A DNA stretch of 64,000 nt, taken from assembly GCA_038380435.1 (NCBI GenBank), contig JAWZYU010000028.1, forward strand, positions 40,731,095 to 40,795,094. Reading direction: 5' to 3'. Origin of the DNA: Ryuthela nishihirai. Taxonomy: Eukaryota; Arthropoda; Arachnida; Araneae; Heptathelidae. Positions 46,285-57,348 of this stretch are shown piece after piece. Position 1 is the stretch's first letter; each line of letters starts with the position of its first letter. The translations under genes were made by a program, and so were the position numbers. The notes below the pieces were generated by a model, which saw only the letters and a list, made by a program, of their open reading frames with translations, ran no database searches and was not told the DNA's origin.

Positions 46285-46580
46285 AAAGTTGTTCGACAAA
46301 GACCTGCTACAAAGGGAGACTTCTGCTAAGAGGTGATGACGTCCCCAGAGAGTAGAAGTGGCGTTTATAAATTGTTTCTGTAAGATAAGTTAATTTAGCT
46401 GTGAAATTATTTAATTGCTTAATACTTTCATTATTCCACATTCTGTAAATAAAGTTATTAATTGATTAATTCGGTCTCCTATTGAAAATATATAACGATA
46501 CTGGAAATCAGTCGGTATCATCCACACCTCTTGATTTCTACATCGTCACTTCGACCTCTATTTGACCTTGAATGTGAAAC
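46285..46580. other. Unique stretch
   Basis: AT-rich; no gene seen. Confidence 0.4.
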
Positions 46581-46990
46581 CGGATCTGAAAATTACCTCT
46601 TGTTTCTTCTCTCTTTGACCTTTAGCCTTGAAGGACCCACCGCATCCAAAATTTCACAACGTTTCTGAGATCTACAACCCAAACTACCCCCAGGAATCAA
46701 TTTTTGGCTATCTAGCACCGATAGATATTAATTTCACCTTTGACCTTGAAGAACCCTCCGTATCCATAATTTCCTAACGTTTCTGACATCTACAGCCCTA
46801 AGCACCTACAGACACCAATTTTATCGTTTGTAGCAGTCGTAGATCAAGGTTTGACCTGTATTTAACCTTAAAGGACACGTCGAAGGTCAAATTTCGGATT
46901 TTTTTCAAGATCTCCGACCCGGATTACACCTAAGTGCAAATTTTCAGAAATCTGCCATCTCTGCATCGCAGTTAAAATTAGCGTGATCCC
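46560..46990 (+). repeat. Degenerate 115-125-bp repeat, ttgaccttgaa type
   Basis: Three or four decayed units share tttgaccttgaagga, cc(c)gtatccataatttc, aacgtttctgagatctacaa and caatttt. Starts near 46613, 46737 and 46852 give periods of about 124 and 115 bp. It is unlike any other repeat in the window. Confidence 0.65.
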
Positions 46991-47139
46991 TTGTTAGCTG
47001 TCACTCACCATTCAGCTGTATATTATACGTAAAATTTCTGAATACTTTTGCGAATATTGGTACACACTGCGAGATACCGATAAAAGGCAAATATTTTCAA
47101 GAGGAGCGTAAAATGTCATCGACTCAGTCTGCAGCATTA

Positions 47140-47519
47140 GGGCGGGAGTGGCTCAGTCGGTAGCGCGCCAGGCTCGTAATCTGTAGTTCCCAGGTTCGAG
47201 TCCCAGCTGGGTCGGCATTGAGATTTATCTCCGCAAAATTCCCCGCCCTGCCCACGGTCAGTAGGGGACACTGATGGGCTTGGCAAAGGCCGCCGTCCGT
47301 CGGATGGGACGCTAGGCCGTGGCCCCGTGTGTTGGAGAGCCATTCCCTGTGCACGTTAAAGAACATGCTGGATGGCCTTGACGGGAGGCTACCATCTGTC
47401 TCCCAACAGCAGTTCCAGTGGGTCCCCTCCCCCAACCTTCTCTGAGCCTTCGGGGTCCATGTGACCTGGTCGTTTAGCCCATGGTGTGCAAAAAAGTGCC
47501 GCTCAGAGGTAAAACAACC
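47140..47519 (+). mobile_element. SINE-A copy, full length
   Basis: Forward young copy with target duplication ctgcagcatta at 47129-47139 and 47520-47530. It serves well as a reference copy (380 bp). Confidence 0.97.
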
Positions 47520-47530
47520 CTGCAGCATTA

Positions 47531-48602
47531 GCACTAGGAATATTCCGAGGAAGTCAACTTGAATGAAAACTGATGCCATCAGTAATCATCGTAAGTCGTC
47601 ACTTAAGAGAACTTGCTCAACTTCTTTTCAGTCATAAAACCAAAGATGGTAAATTGAGAAAACTGAGCATCAAAACATCCCTGACTTCAAGGGCTGTGAT
47701 TTTCTAATTCGACGGAGAAAAAGCATTTCAGCTGTGTCATACATGCGATAAGGAACGATCAAGAGAAACGCACTAATTTTCACGCCTCTTTTGACAGAAA
47801 CAAAGTATTCTTTTCGTTAAACCTTTCTCGTCAGAGATAAGCCAACTCCCAAATCACTACGGGCAGTTGACTTAGATGATATCGACTTCGAGGGTATGAA
47901 ATAGTTCTCTTTCCTGTCGATGTTGTTGCATCAGGTCCCAAATTCAATGTTTCCACTGCATTGCACTAAAAACAACGCAAACATTTCCGACTAAATCTTT
48001 AAACTTCTCCTTTCTGACGAAAACGGCGATTTCTTAAGAGCCAATAATTGTTTTTTTCTAATACAAGAATTCTGTAATGATGTCGCACCCACCAAGGGAA
48101 CTCATCAGACCATACTTGGAAGCGTTTTCCCATTCAATGAGAGTATTAGTGCGTATGATCTTGGCGAAAAGACTTTCGGGGACAGATCTTTATCGCAAAG
48201 ACATCCGGGTCGAAAGATTCGACGGAAAAATGCCATTTTTGTGAAGACCAGATGCTTTCGAGTGTGATGGGGATGGCAGAGAAATCTGACAGAAAGGGAG
48301 GCAGAGCTTTTTCTTTTTGTGAAATATGGCCTCGGGATTCAGGTCATAAAAGAACGCTAGGCTTTACACGCCCTTGTCATAAATATTTCAACTTAAAGAG
48401 CTAAATGAATTGAGTTGGGATTCCAAAGGAAAATGTTTGAGAAATGAAATCAAATGGATGGAAGAAAATTAGAAGGAATACCATTTTTGCTCGTTTCCAA
48501 TGAGAATGATTTTTTATTTCTGAATTTAGCATCTTCTAAAAGCGTAAATTTGAATTAATGGATGATTGAGAATATGTAAATGGAGTTTTTTAATTAGCAC
48601 TT
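47531..48602. other. Unique stretch of 1.07 kb
   Basis: This is the longest repeat-free stretch in the right half. It shows no reading frame over 60 codons and no RNA gene. Confidence 0.45.
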
Positions 48603-48753
48603 ATGTTTTCGAGTGGTTAGCGTGTTTGGTTACAGATTTTTTAACCTGTGTTTGAAGCCCGGCTCTCGCTTTACCTAACAGGCCTTCCCTGTGTCGTGTT
48701 ATATTGACGGTTCCTGTCAGTCCTCTGGTGACAAGCAGCTGCTTCAGAGGAAA
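48603..48753 (+). mobile_element. SINE-B copy, diverged
   Basis: Head gttttcgagtggttagcgtg, degenerate B box (gtttgaagcccgg), then gttcctgtcagtcctctggt and gacaagcagctgcttcagag. About 45 bp of the middle is missing. Confidence 0.8.
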
Positions 48754-48880
48754 ATTTTTTTATTTCATTTATAAACACAAAATTTTTCTCTTAAAAAAAG
48801 TTGCTTTTTCCTACTCCCCTGGGGTTTGGGGGCAATTTGTTGCTCTCGATGTAAACCTCTTGATTCCTCCTACACTCCAC

Positions 48881-49155
48881 GGGGCGGGGGTGGCTCAGTC
48901 GGTAGCGCGCCAGGCTCGTAATCTGTAGTTCCCAGGTTCGAGTCCCAGCTGGGTCAGCGTTGAGATTTATCTCCGCAAAATTCCCCGCCCTGCCCACGGT
49001 CAGTAGGGGACACCGATGGGCATCTGTCTCCCAACAGCTGTTTCAGTGGGTCCCCTCCACCAACCTTCTCTGAGCCTTCGGGGTCCATGTGACCTGGCCA
49101 TTTAGCCCATGGTGTGCAAAAAAGTGCCGCTCAGAGGTAAAATAACCCAACCCCA
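48881..49155 (+). mobile_element. SINE-A copy with ~105-bp internal deletion
   Basis: The forward copy jumps from caccgatgggc to atctgtctcccaacagctg, losing the conserved centre. It is flanked by cctacactccac (48869-48880 and 49156-49167), so it inserted normally. The deletion may have occurred before or after insertion. Confidence 0.95.
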
Positions 49156-49167
49156 CCTACACTCCAC

Positions 49168-49452
49168 GCCAAAATGCTAAATTCCTAACATAAATAGATC
49201 GTTTGCACTATTCGTTTAAAGTTCGACATTTTTGTCTCGTTTTCAAAAAGGAAAAAAAAACGATGTGTTCACTTTGTCGTCTGTAAACATCGAACTTTTT
49301 TGTTTTTAGAGATAAATTAAAAATTCTTCTGATTTTGGATAGATTTTGATGTTTACATAGATTTCGATATACAGGCTCTAAATATGGAAAAGGCGAAACT
49401 TTTACCGAATATTGCAAGTAATTTATTTATGGTAGAAATTTCGACGGTGGAA
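49168..49452. other. Unique AT-rich stretch
   Basis: This region resembles 60154-60500: both contain gtaatttatttatggtagaa-like and cgaacttttttgttttta-type phrases, suggesting an old shared repeat. Confidence 0.4.
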
Positions 49453-49464
49453 TGTAGGGAAAAG

Positions 49465-49669
49465 CCGTCCCATGGCCGAGTGGTTAGCGCGCTTGGCTAC
49501 TGATCTAAGGGGCCTGGGTTCGAGCCCCGGGTAAGGCATGGATGTGTGTGTCGTTTTTCTGCTGAGGTCCTGCCATCCTCTCAGACCTTCTGCTGTGGCA
49601 TATAAACTGACAGGCTCTTGTCAGACCTCTGTGGCAAGCAGCTGCTTGAGGGGGTATTTATTTATTTTA
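49465..49669 (+). mobile_element. SINE-B copy, full length
   Basis: Head gtcccatggccgagtggtta, B box ggttcgagccc, 3' body cagctgcttgagggggtatt and T/A tail. Target duplication tgtagggaaa / tgtaaggaaa at 49453-49462 and 49670-49679. Confidence 0.95.
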
Positions 49670-49679
49670 TGTAAGGAAA

Positions 49680-49906
49680 TATTCTACTGACAGAAACACT
49701 CTGCCCCATTTTCTCAGAGGAGTGTGAGAAAAGCAACTTTTTAAATTTATGGAACAAAAGATAAAATATTTTTTGTTGTAAAAGCACTCATAACGTACTA
49801 CTATTATTTCCATTTTCTCAATCATCTATTAGTTCGAATTAAAACATTTAAGGAGTAAAAAAGTTGATAAACGAAAAACTTCATTCTCTTTGAAAACGAG
49901 ACTCCT
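49680..49906. other. Spacer, AT-rich
   Basis: Nothing recognised. Confidence 0.4.
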
Positions 49907-49917
49907 CTATTCGCCAG

Positions 49918-50167
49918 GGCTTGGAAAGGCCGCCGTCCGTCGGATGGGACGTTAAACCGTGGCCCCGTGTATGGGAGAGCCAACCCTGTGCACGTTAAAG
50001 AACACGCTGGACGGCCTTGACGGGAGGCTACCATCTGTCTCCCGACAGTTGTTCCAGTGGGTCCCCTCCCCCAACCTTCTCTGAGCCTTCGGGGTCCATG
50101 TGACCTGGCCATTTAGCCCATGGTGTGCAAAAAAGTGCCGCTCAGAGGTAAAACAACCCAACCCAAC
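49918..50167 (+). mobile_element. SINE-A copy, 5'-truncated
   Basis: The copy begins inside the body at gcttggaaaggccgccg and keeps the 3' end. It is flanked by ctattcgccag at 49907-49917 and 50168-50178. 5' truncation with an intact 3' end and target duplication is the hallmark of target-primed reverse transcription. Confidence 0.95.
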
Positions 50168-50178
50168 CTATTCGCCAG

Positions 50179-50472
50179 AGGCGATATACATTCTTATAGT
50201 CTTATATTTACATCGCTACAAGCACTATTAAAACTATTCGTGAAATCTTCACGAATATTTTTAATAGCGTTTGTATTTCACAAAATGCGAATCCTGATAT
50301 TTCTCCAATACTTATCTAACGCTAAAAGAATATTGCATTCCAAAAACGAAAAATTTGAATATAGACAGACGACAAAAGCGAAAACAATAGCTCATTTTTT
50401 TTGGAAATGAGCTATAGAAATTAATATACTTGTTATAAACGCCAACAAACAGGGCAAATTTATCTCGATTTG
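50179..50472. other. Spacer, AT-rich
   Basis: Short inverted repeat cgtgaaatcttcacga at about 50241. No gene. Confidence 0.4.
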
Positions 50473-50486
50473 CCCAAATGTGATAA

Positions 50487-51032
50487 GGGGCGGGGGTGGC
50501 TCAGTCGGTAGCGCGCCAGGCTCGTAATCTGTAGATCCCAGTTTCGTGTCCCAGCTGGGTCAGCGTTGAGGTTTATCTCCGTAAAAATTCCCCACCCTGC
50601 ACACGGTCAGTAGGGGACACTGATGGGCTTGGAAAGGCCGCCGTCCGTCGGATGGGACGTTAAGCCGTGGCTCCGTGTGCCGGAGAGCCATACCCTGTGC
50701 ACGTTAAAGAACACGCTGGATGGCCTTGACGGGAGGCTACCATCTGTCTCCCAACAGCTGTTCCAGTGGGTCCCCTCCCCCAACCTTCTCTGAGTCTTCG
50801 GGTTCCATGTGACCTGGCCATTTAGCTCATGGTGTGCAAAAAAGTGCCACTCAGAGGTAAAACAACCCAACGCTGGATGGCCTTGACGGGAGGCTACCAT
50901 CTGTCTCCCAACAACTGTTCCAGTGGGTCCCCTCCCCCAACCTTCTCTGAGCCTTCGGGGTCCGTGTGACCTGGCCATTTAGCCTATGGTGTGCAAAAAA
51001 GTGCCGCTCAGAGGTAAAACAACCCAGCCCAA
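50487..51032 (+). mobile_element. SINE-A copy with duplicated 3' module
   Basis: The full forward copy is followed from about 50870 by a second 3' module, joined as aacaacccaacgctggatgg. A single target duplication, cccaaatgtgataa (50473-50486 and 51033-51046), flanks the composite. Confidence 0.95.
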
Positions 51033-51089
51033 CCCAAATGTGATAACTTTGGTGTTTCTGGCATGCTAATACTACTTAACCTATTAGAC

Positions 51090-51446
51090 TAGGTAGTGGA
51101 CTGAGTTATATTCCTCAGAGCAGTACTCTTCTGCACACAATGGGCCAAGCCAAATCACAAAGACTCAGAAATGGGTAGGGGATGCACTGGAGAGGTGTTA
51201 AGAGACAGATGGAAGACTCCCATCAAGTCCATCCATCTTGTTCTTCAACTAGCACAGGAAATGTCTTTCCTGCAACGCAGCCGCGGTTTAACTGGTTATT
51301 AGACAATTGGTAGCTTTCCAAGCCCATTGCTAACCCATTTCTCAAGGGCCAAGTTCCGGTTAGCGGAGAAAATCTCAACGAAAGCATGGTTGAGAGTCGA
51401 ACCAGGAAACATTACATTATGAACCTGAGTAGTACTCCGATTACAA
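51090..51446 (-). mobile_element. SINE-A copy, old and strongly diverged
   Basis: The reverse copy is recognisable by ctgcacacaatgggcc, gttaagagacagatggaag, ttccaagcccattgctaacc, ggagaaaatctcaacga and gagtcgaaccaggaa. Every block carries many substitutions. Confidence 0.8.
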
Positions 51447-51726
51447 TTCGAATCATGACTTTTGCTTTTTTTCCAGTTTTTGCTCTGCACTTTTTGCATC
51501 GATTCCCCGTTTTATCGCCATTTGCGTTCTGAATTTACATCATCGATATTGCTTCCTACATGTATTAGACATTCGATAGATTTCTGAAGTAATTTGACTG
51601 CGTTGTCTAATACTACACAGTATTTTCACATTCTAAACATTTTGAAATACTTTTCATAATTTTCAAACTTCATGTTTAAAAAACAATCATTATTACAAAC
51701 TGGAAATTTTCAATTCCATTGCTTCT
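51447..51726. other. Spacer, AT-rich
   Basis: Nothing recognised. Confidence 0.4.
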
Positions 51727-51733
51727 GTACGTT

Positions 51734-52120
51734 GGGTTGGGTTGTTTTACCTCTGAGGGCACTTTTTTCACACCATGGGCTAAATGGCCAGGTCACATAA
51801 ACCCCGAAGGCTCAGAGAAGGTTGGGGGAGGGGACCCACTGGAACAGCTGTTGGGAGACAGATGGTAGCCTCCCGTCAAGGCCATCCAGCGTGTTCTTTA
51901 AGTGTGCACAGGGTATGGCTCTCTCCCATACACGGGGCCACGGCTTAACGTCCCATCCGACGGACGGCGGCCTTTCCAAGCCCATCGGTGTCCCCTACTG
52001 ACCGTGGGCAGGGCGGGGAATTTTGCGGAGATAAATCTCAACGCTGACCCAGCTGGGACTCGAACCTGGGAACTACAGATTAAGAGCCTGGCGCGCTACC
52101 GACTAAGCCACCCCAGCCCC
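51734..52120 (-). mobile_element. SINE-A copy, full length
   Basis: Reverse young copy; short target duplication gtacgtt at 51727-51733 and 52121-52127. Confidence 0.93.
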
Positions 52121-52187
52121 GTACGTTCTGTACGTTTTTCTGTTTATAACAGAACAAAAAAGTATTATTTTTGTCCGTCCTCCTCCC

Positions 52188-52306
52188 CTTGTGAGGGTGC
52201 TGGTTTTGTGGAGATGAATCTTAACCTTGGCGCAGGTGGGAGTCGAACCTGGGAACTGCATATGACGAGCCTTAAGCGCTACCGATTCAGTGAACCAGCC
52301 CCAACT
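52188..52306 (-). mobile_element. SINE-A head fragment, old
   Basis: Reverse head: tggagatgaatcttaacctt, gtgggagtcgaacctgggaa, ctgcatatgacgagcc and cgctaccgattcagtgaacc. The rest of the element is absent. Confidence 0.75.
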
Positions 52307-52400
52307 CTCAGATAGTATAGTGAGGTTGAGAGTATAAAATGGGACTCGAATCTTGTGAATTTCAACATCAACCATGCAAGCTGCTAATCAGCAATTTAGG

Positions 52401-52783
52401 GGCGGGGGTGGCTCAGTCGGTAGCGCGTCAGGCTCGTAATCTGTAGTTCCCAGGTTCGAGTCCCAGCTGGGTCAGCGTTGAGATTTATCTCCGCAAAATT
52501 CCCCGCCCTGCCCACGGTCAGTAGGGGACACCGATGGGCTTGGAAAGGCCACCGTCCGTCGAATGGGACGTTAAGACGTGGCCCGTGTGCGGGAGAGCCA
52601 TACCCTTAGCACGTTAAAGAACACGCTGGATAGCCTTGATGGGAGACTACCATCTGTCTCCCAACAGCTGTTCCAGTGGGTCCCCTCCCCCAACCTTCTC
52701 TGAGCCTTCGGGGTCCATGTGATCTGGCCATTTAGCCCCTGGTGTGCAAAAAAGTGCCGCTCAGAGGTAAAACAACCCAACCC
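52401..52783 (+). mobile_element. SINE-A copy, reference example
   Basis: This is an almost intact 383-bp element. A box tggctcagtcgg at 52409-52420; anticodon-arm region gcgtcaggctcgtaatctg; B box ggttcgagtcc at 52453-52463; central body cgatgggcttggaaaggcc to aaagaacacgctgg; 3' end gtgccgctcagaggtaaaac plus cccaaccc. Target duplication aatcagcaatttagg / aatcaccaatttagg (52386-52400 and 52784-52798). The head folds like tRNA-Met (compare gtctcataatctgaa of the true gene); the transcript would be made by pol III. Confidence 0.97.
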
Positions 52784-52798
52784 AATCACCAATTTAGG

Positions 52799-53350
52799 AT
52801 TTGGCAGTGAGTTTCATATAAAAGAATAAGTTATTCTCTAAGTGCAACAAACACTTACTACTAAAATCTAAAACGAAGAATAGTTTAAAGAAACTAAGAC
52901 ACATATGGAAAAGCGGAAAGCCATTTTGTGGGGGGAAAAGTAATGTTTATCGACAAACTAAACATAGTCTGACTTTGTCTGTCAGAAGTAAAGGAACTCT
53001 TTTAAGGGGAGAAAAGAAGAAGGAAATGTGTTCGATTGGAAAGAAGAAGAATTCCCGTCGGGATATCTCTGGCACGGAACGATTTTGGAGAAGGAAATTG
53101 CTTTTCATTTCAAACGAAAAAGGAGGTGAACTTTGAAGTTTGAAAATTTACATCTTAGTAGAAAAAAAGGTTAAAATTTTAGAAATGAAAAGTTGTTTAA
53201 TAATTTTTCGACGTGGATTTAGAGAGGAGAAATCAATGAATGCATTTTCATAGTGATGTTTTAAAATTTTATTCATTCAAAAGAATCTTAAAATGTTTTT
53301 TCCCTCTTTCTCAAAACTTGTCAGTTAAATCCTGTTTAATATAGATCAGT
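52799..53350. other. Unique stretch
   Basis: Purine-rich (gaaaagaagaaggaaatg, aaagaagaagaattcc). No gene recognised. Confidence 0.4.
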
Positions 53351-53743
53351 TTGGGTTGTTTTTGGTTGTTTTACCTCTGAGCGGCACTTTTTTGCACACC
53401 ACGGGCTAAATGGCCAGGTCACATGGACCCCGCAGGCTCAGAGAAGGTTGGGGGAGGGGGCCCACTGGAACAGCTGTTGGGAGATAGATGGTAGCCTCCC
53501 GTCAAGGCCATCTAGCGTGTTCTTTAACGTGCACAGGGTATGACTCTCCCGCACACGGGGCCACGGCTTAACGTCCCATCCAATGGACGGCGGCCTTTCC
53601 AAGCCCATCGGTGTCCCCTACTGACCGTGGGCAGGGTGGGGAATTTTGAGGAGATAAATCTCAACGGTGACGCAGCTGGGACTCGAACCTGGGAACTACA
53701 GATTACGAGCCTGGCGCGCTACCGACTGAGCCACCCCCGCCCC
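53351..53743 (-). mobile_element. SINE-A copy, full length
   Basis: Reverse young copy from ttgggttgtttttggttg to gagccacccccgcccc. No clear target duplication; its head abuts an older forward fragment. Confidence 0.95.
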
Positions 53744-53902
53744 TAGGCCTTGAAAAGAGGCTACCATCTGTCTATTAACAACTGGTTAGTGAGCTTCCTC
53801 ACCCAAATTCCTCTGAGCCCTCGGGGTTCTTGTGACCTGGACATTTAGTCCATTGTATACAAAAAAAAAGTCCACTCAAAGGTAAAACAACCCAACCCAA
53901 GA
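53744..53902 (+). mobile_element. SINE-A 3' fragment, old
   Basis: Forward 3' module: ggctaccatctgtctattaa, ctctgagccctcggggttct, gacctggacatttagtccat and aaaggtaaaacaacccaacc. Confidence 0.85.
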
Positions 53903-54497
53903 ATAACAGATGCAAACCGGAAAACGTTTTGTCGTGTTACATGTTGCTGTGTGGCCTTTTACTGGTACTTCTCTTCAGTATAAAATAACTTATCTCAACT
54001 GGTAGAGCTGAGGTAAACGAAGTACAAAGTAATTTCATATGTTTAACTGGTAGTGCTGGAATAAACAAACAATTCAACTTTTTTTTTTATCCTCGGGAAA
54101 ACAACGCTTTTTATTTTCATTTCTGGCCCAGAGTTCTCGACCAATCTATCTTTGCAAACTGATAAACCCGTTTTCGTAATCCAACCAATTTTTTCTGATC
54201 TCAATATAGACTTCAATGATTGTTTTGATATCAGCAATTTTCCGCTTATCCCACATAAAAACGGAACTATACGTGGGCGTCGTTTCATGCTCACATAATG
54301 TTGTTTCACCTGAAAGCGTTTTTTGCTTTTTTTTTTTAACTCAGTCCTTTTTTTCCTGCTTCGAAGATAAACTCTACTTCTCTGTGAATACGCTTTCACT
54401 ACTGAAAACAATGAACAAAATAGTAAACCCGTTTGGGAAAAAAAAATTCCGATCATGCATATCTCGCATTCATAACTTGATCTCTTAAATTAGTCAC
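53903..54497. other. Unique stretch with a 137-codon reverse frame
   Basis: A reverse open frame at 54043-54456 would give a Lys/Arg/Ser-rich protein with no motif I recognise. A forward frame of 90 codons overlaps it. There is no supporting start context, splice signal or neighbour, so I do not call a gene. Confidence 0.3.
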
Positions 54498-54880
54498 TGG
54501 GGTGGCTCGGCCGGTAGCGCACCAGGCTCGTAATCTGTAGTTCCCAGGTTCGAGTCCCGGCTGGGTCAGCGTTGAGATTTTTCTCCGCAAAATTCCCGCC
54601 CTGCCCCGGTCAGTAGGGGACACCGATGGGCTTGGAAAGGCCGCCGTCCGTCGGATGGGACGTTAAGCCGTGGCCCCGTGTGAGAGAGAGCCATACCCTG
54701 TGCACGTTAAAGAACATGCTGGATGGCCTTGACGGGAGGCTACCATCTGTCTCCCAACAGCTGTTCCAGTGGGTCCCCTCCTCCAACCTTCTCTTAACCT
54801 TAGGGGGTCCTTGTGACCTTGCCATTTAGCCCATGGTGTACAAAAAAAGTGCCGCTCAGAAGTAAAACAACCCAACCCGA
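54498..54880 (+). mobile_element. SINE-A copy, full length
   Basis: Forward copy with A box variant tggctcggccgg, B box ggttcgagtcc and tail agtaaaacaacccaacccga. A possible older 3' tail (ccatttaacccattttattc, then cccattggtaaagcc) follows at 54886-54940. Confidence 0.93.
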
Positions 54881-54940
54881 ACGAGCCATTTAACCCATTT
54901 TATTCACAAAAATGTCACCCATTGGTAAAGCCACACAATC

Positions 54941-55869
54941 CTCGTATGTCAGGAATTCTATCACTCTAGCTCCTAACAATGTTAAAGCTGAATTGCTGGA
55001 CTATCAGCAACTGATTAGGATTTCTCTAAATATTCTGAATTATACATTTAAAATATTTCTAATTTGTGATGTAAAGATTATTTTCGTAGCATTTCGAAAA
55101 CTATTCGTTTCGAAGCAACTGTTCTATAATAAACAAGAGAAAAATAAGTGGACAGCATCATTAAATATTAACGAACTAAAATCATTCCTAATTTTCATCA
55201 TTAACCATGACCGGTCTGCCACCATTTCCTCAATAGAGTGTAAAATATGCGACACAGACCTGTCTTCTAATAACTCTTACATTACCTTGACCTGAAATGA
55301 ACACAGAAATTTGTTCTCCAACAACACCAAAAGCGGAAAGGCGAATTAAACTGTAAATAAAGGGTAAGATATATTTCTACCTTTCCCTGGCTTTTGTAAT
55401 GTCAACACTAAACACAATGGCAAATCCAGAATGCGATGGCATGTTGGTTGAATACTGCAATTAAGCTTTGCCGACAGACAAATATGAAACGATCCCGTGT
55501 CATCTGCTCTAAGTGTGGAGGAAACAATAAAATGCGCCCGAGATTCTTTACTCAGTTCTTGTGACCCGTGTTTTGTGATCGCACGAACGTTATTTACAGT
55601 GCTTATTGAGCAACTTTTGTGAGGTGGCTTTTGTAAGGGAGCTCTACCGGAAAGTAGAACACGCTGAATCGCAAAATGAAGGATGTGAAAATGATTGGCT
55701 TTCGAAGGATGGTACAAAGATGGGATTTGTCGTTAGAGGCTGGGAACTGGAAAACCGGGGATGGAAAATGAGAAATGTTTCTTTCTCACTTTCGCTACTT
55801 GAATGAGGACCCTCGTGAATTCTCAGAGTTTGAATGTACTTCAAAAATGATCCAGTTATCCATTTCATT
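54941..55869. other. Unique stretch, no supported gene
   Basis: A forward frame of 127 codons (54912-55295) starts within the old SINE tail, and reverse frames of 123 and 163 codons (55346-55717, 55644-56135) run partly through SINE sequence. None shows a domain I can name. Confidence 0.35.
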
Positions 55870-56640
55870 GGGGCAGGGGTCGCCTCAGTCGGGCAACTGT
55901 CCCCATCAAGTTCGTAATCTGCAGTTACCAGGTTTGAGTCCCACCTGGGCCAGAGTTTAAATTTATCTCCGCAAAACTGCCCCTCCTTGCTACCGGTCAG
56001 TGCGGGACACCGATAGGATGGAAACGCCGCCGTCCGTCGGATGGGGGCGTAAAGCGGACGCTTCCTGTGTGAGAGAGAGTCATACCTTGTGCACGACAAA
56101 GAACACGCTGGATGGCCTCGACAAGATACTGTCATCTGTCTCCTAACAGTTGTCTAGTGGGTTTTCTTCCCCCAACCTTCTCGGAGTCCTTGTGGGTTGG
56201 GTTGGGTTGGGTTGTTTTACCTCTGAGCGGCACTTTTTTGCACACCATGGGCTAAATGGCCAGGTCACATGGACCCCGAAGGCTCAGAGAAGGTTGGGGG
56301 AGGGGACCCACTGGAATAGCTGTTGGGAGACAGATGGTAGCCTCCCGTCAAGGCCATCCAGCGTGTTCCTTAAGCGTGCACAGGGTATGGCTCTCTCCCA
56401 TACACGGGGCCACGGCTTAACGTCCCATCCGAAGGACGGCGGCCTTTCCAAGCCCATCGGTGTCCCCTACTGACCGTGGGCAGGGCGGGGAATTTTGTGG
56501 AGATAAATCTCAACGCTGACCCAGCTGGGACTCGAACCTGGGAACTACAGATTACGAGCCTGGCGCGCTAACGACTGAGCCACCCCCGCCCTGCGGAGTC
56601 CTTGTGACCTGGCCATTTAGTCCATTATGTGAAAAAAAAT
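55870..56640 (+). mobile_element. SINE-A copy, old, interrupted by SINE-A
   Basis: The forward old-subfamily copy (gggcaggggtcgcctcagtc; ctcctaacagttgtctagtg) is split at cggagtccttgtg by the reverse copy described next. It resumes as acctggccatttagtccatt and ends degenerate near 56640. Confidence 0.9.
56195..56593 (-). mobile_element. SINE-A copy nested in SINE-A
   Basis: Reverse young copy with an extended gggttgggttgggttgttt end. Target duplication cggagtccttgtg at 56182-56194 and 56594-56606, within the older SINE-A. Confidence 0.97.
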
Positions 56641-56724
56641 GTTGCTCAAGTCACCTTTTGCATCATAAAACACGCAACAAACAAATGCGCAAGCAGATTC
56701 AAATAATAAAACTCGCAATATACG

Positions 56725-57121
56725 GGGGGGGGGGGGGGGGGGGCTCAGTCGGTAGCGCGCCAGGCTCGTAATCTGTAGTTCCCAGGTTCGAGTCCCAGCT
56801 GGGTCAGCGTTGAGATTTATCTCCACAAAATTCCCCGCCCTGCCCACGGTCAGTAGGGGACACCGATGGGCTTGGAAAGGCCGCCGTCCGTCGGATGGGA
56901 CGTTAAGCCGTGGCCCCGTGTGCGGGAGAGCCATACCCTGTGCACGTTAAAGAACACGCTGGATGGCCTTGACGGGAGGCTACCATCTGTCTCCCAACAG
57001 CTGTTCCAGTGGGTCCCCTCCCCCAACCTTCTCTGAGCTTTCGGGGTCTATGTGACCTGGCCATTTAGACCATGGTGTGCAAAAAAGTGCCGCTCAGAGG
57101 TAAAACATTCCAACCCAACTC
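56725..57121 (+). mobile_element. SINE-A copy with G-tract head
   Basis: Forward copy whose first bases are replaced by about 20 consecutive G (56724-56743) before ctcagtcggtagcgcgcc, so the A box has lost its first T. Flanks aatatac / aacatac suggest a short target duplication. Confidence 0.93.
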
Positions 57122-57339
57122 AACATACAATGAGTGTACAAATTATACTTAGTGACATGCAGACCTGGATCTTTAAAAAAATTAGGAGAAGTCGATAGAG
57201 AAAGGAGCTAGAGTCGGTTCCCCCCCCCCCCCCCCCAAGAAAGGAGGGCAAGAGGTCTTGCACACGGAATTACGACTTGATGCTCATGTGATGGATACTG
57301 CCTTTCCAATATCATCAGCGCTCCTTTTGTCATCGAGAG
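57122..57339. other. Spacer with C16 tract
   Basis: A run of about 16 C lies at 57220-57235. Nothing else is recognised. Confidence 0.4.
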
Positions 57340-57348
57340 CAGGAGAGG

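Noticed and set aside
54043..54456. 137-codon reverse frame as a gene
   Set aside because: No motif or family recognised, overlapping forward frame of 90 codons, and AT-rich homopolymer runs; not enough evidence.
55644..56135. 163-codon reverse frame
   Set aside because: Its first half is SINE-A complement and the rest shows no domain.
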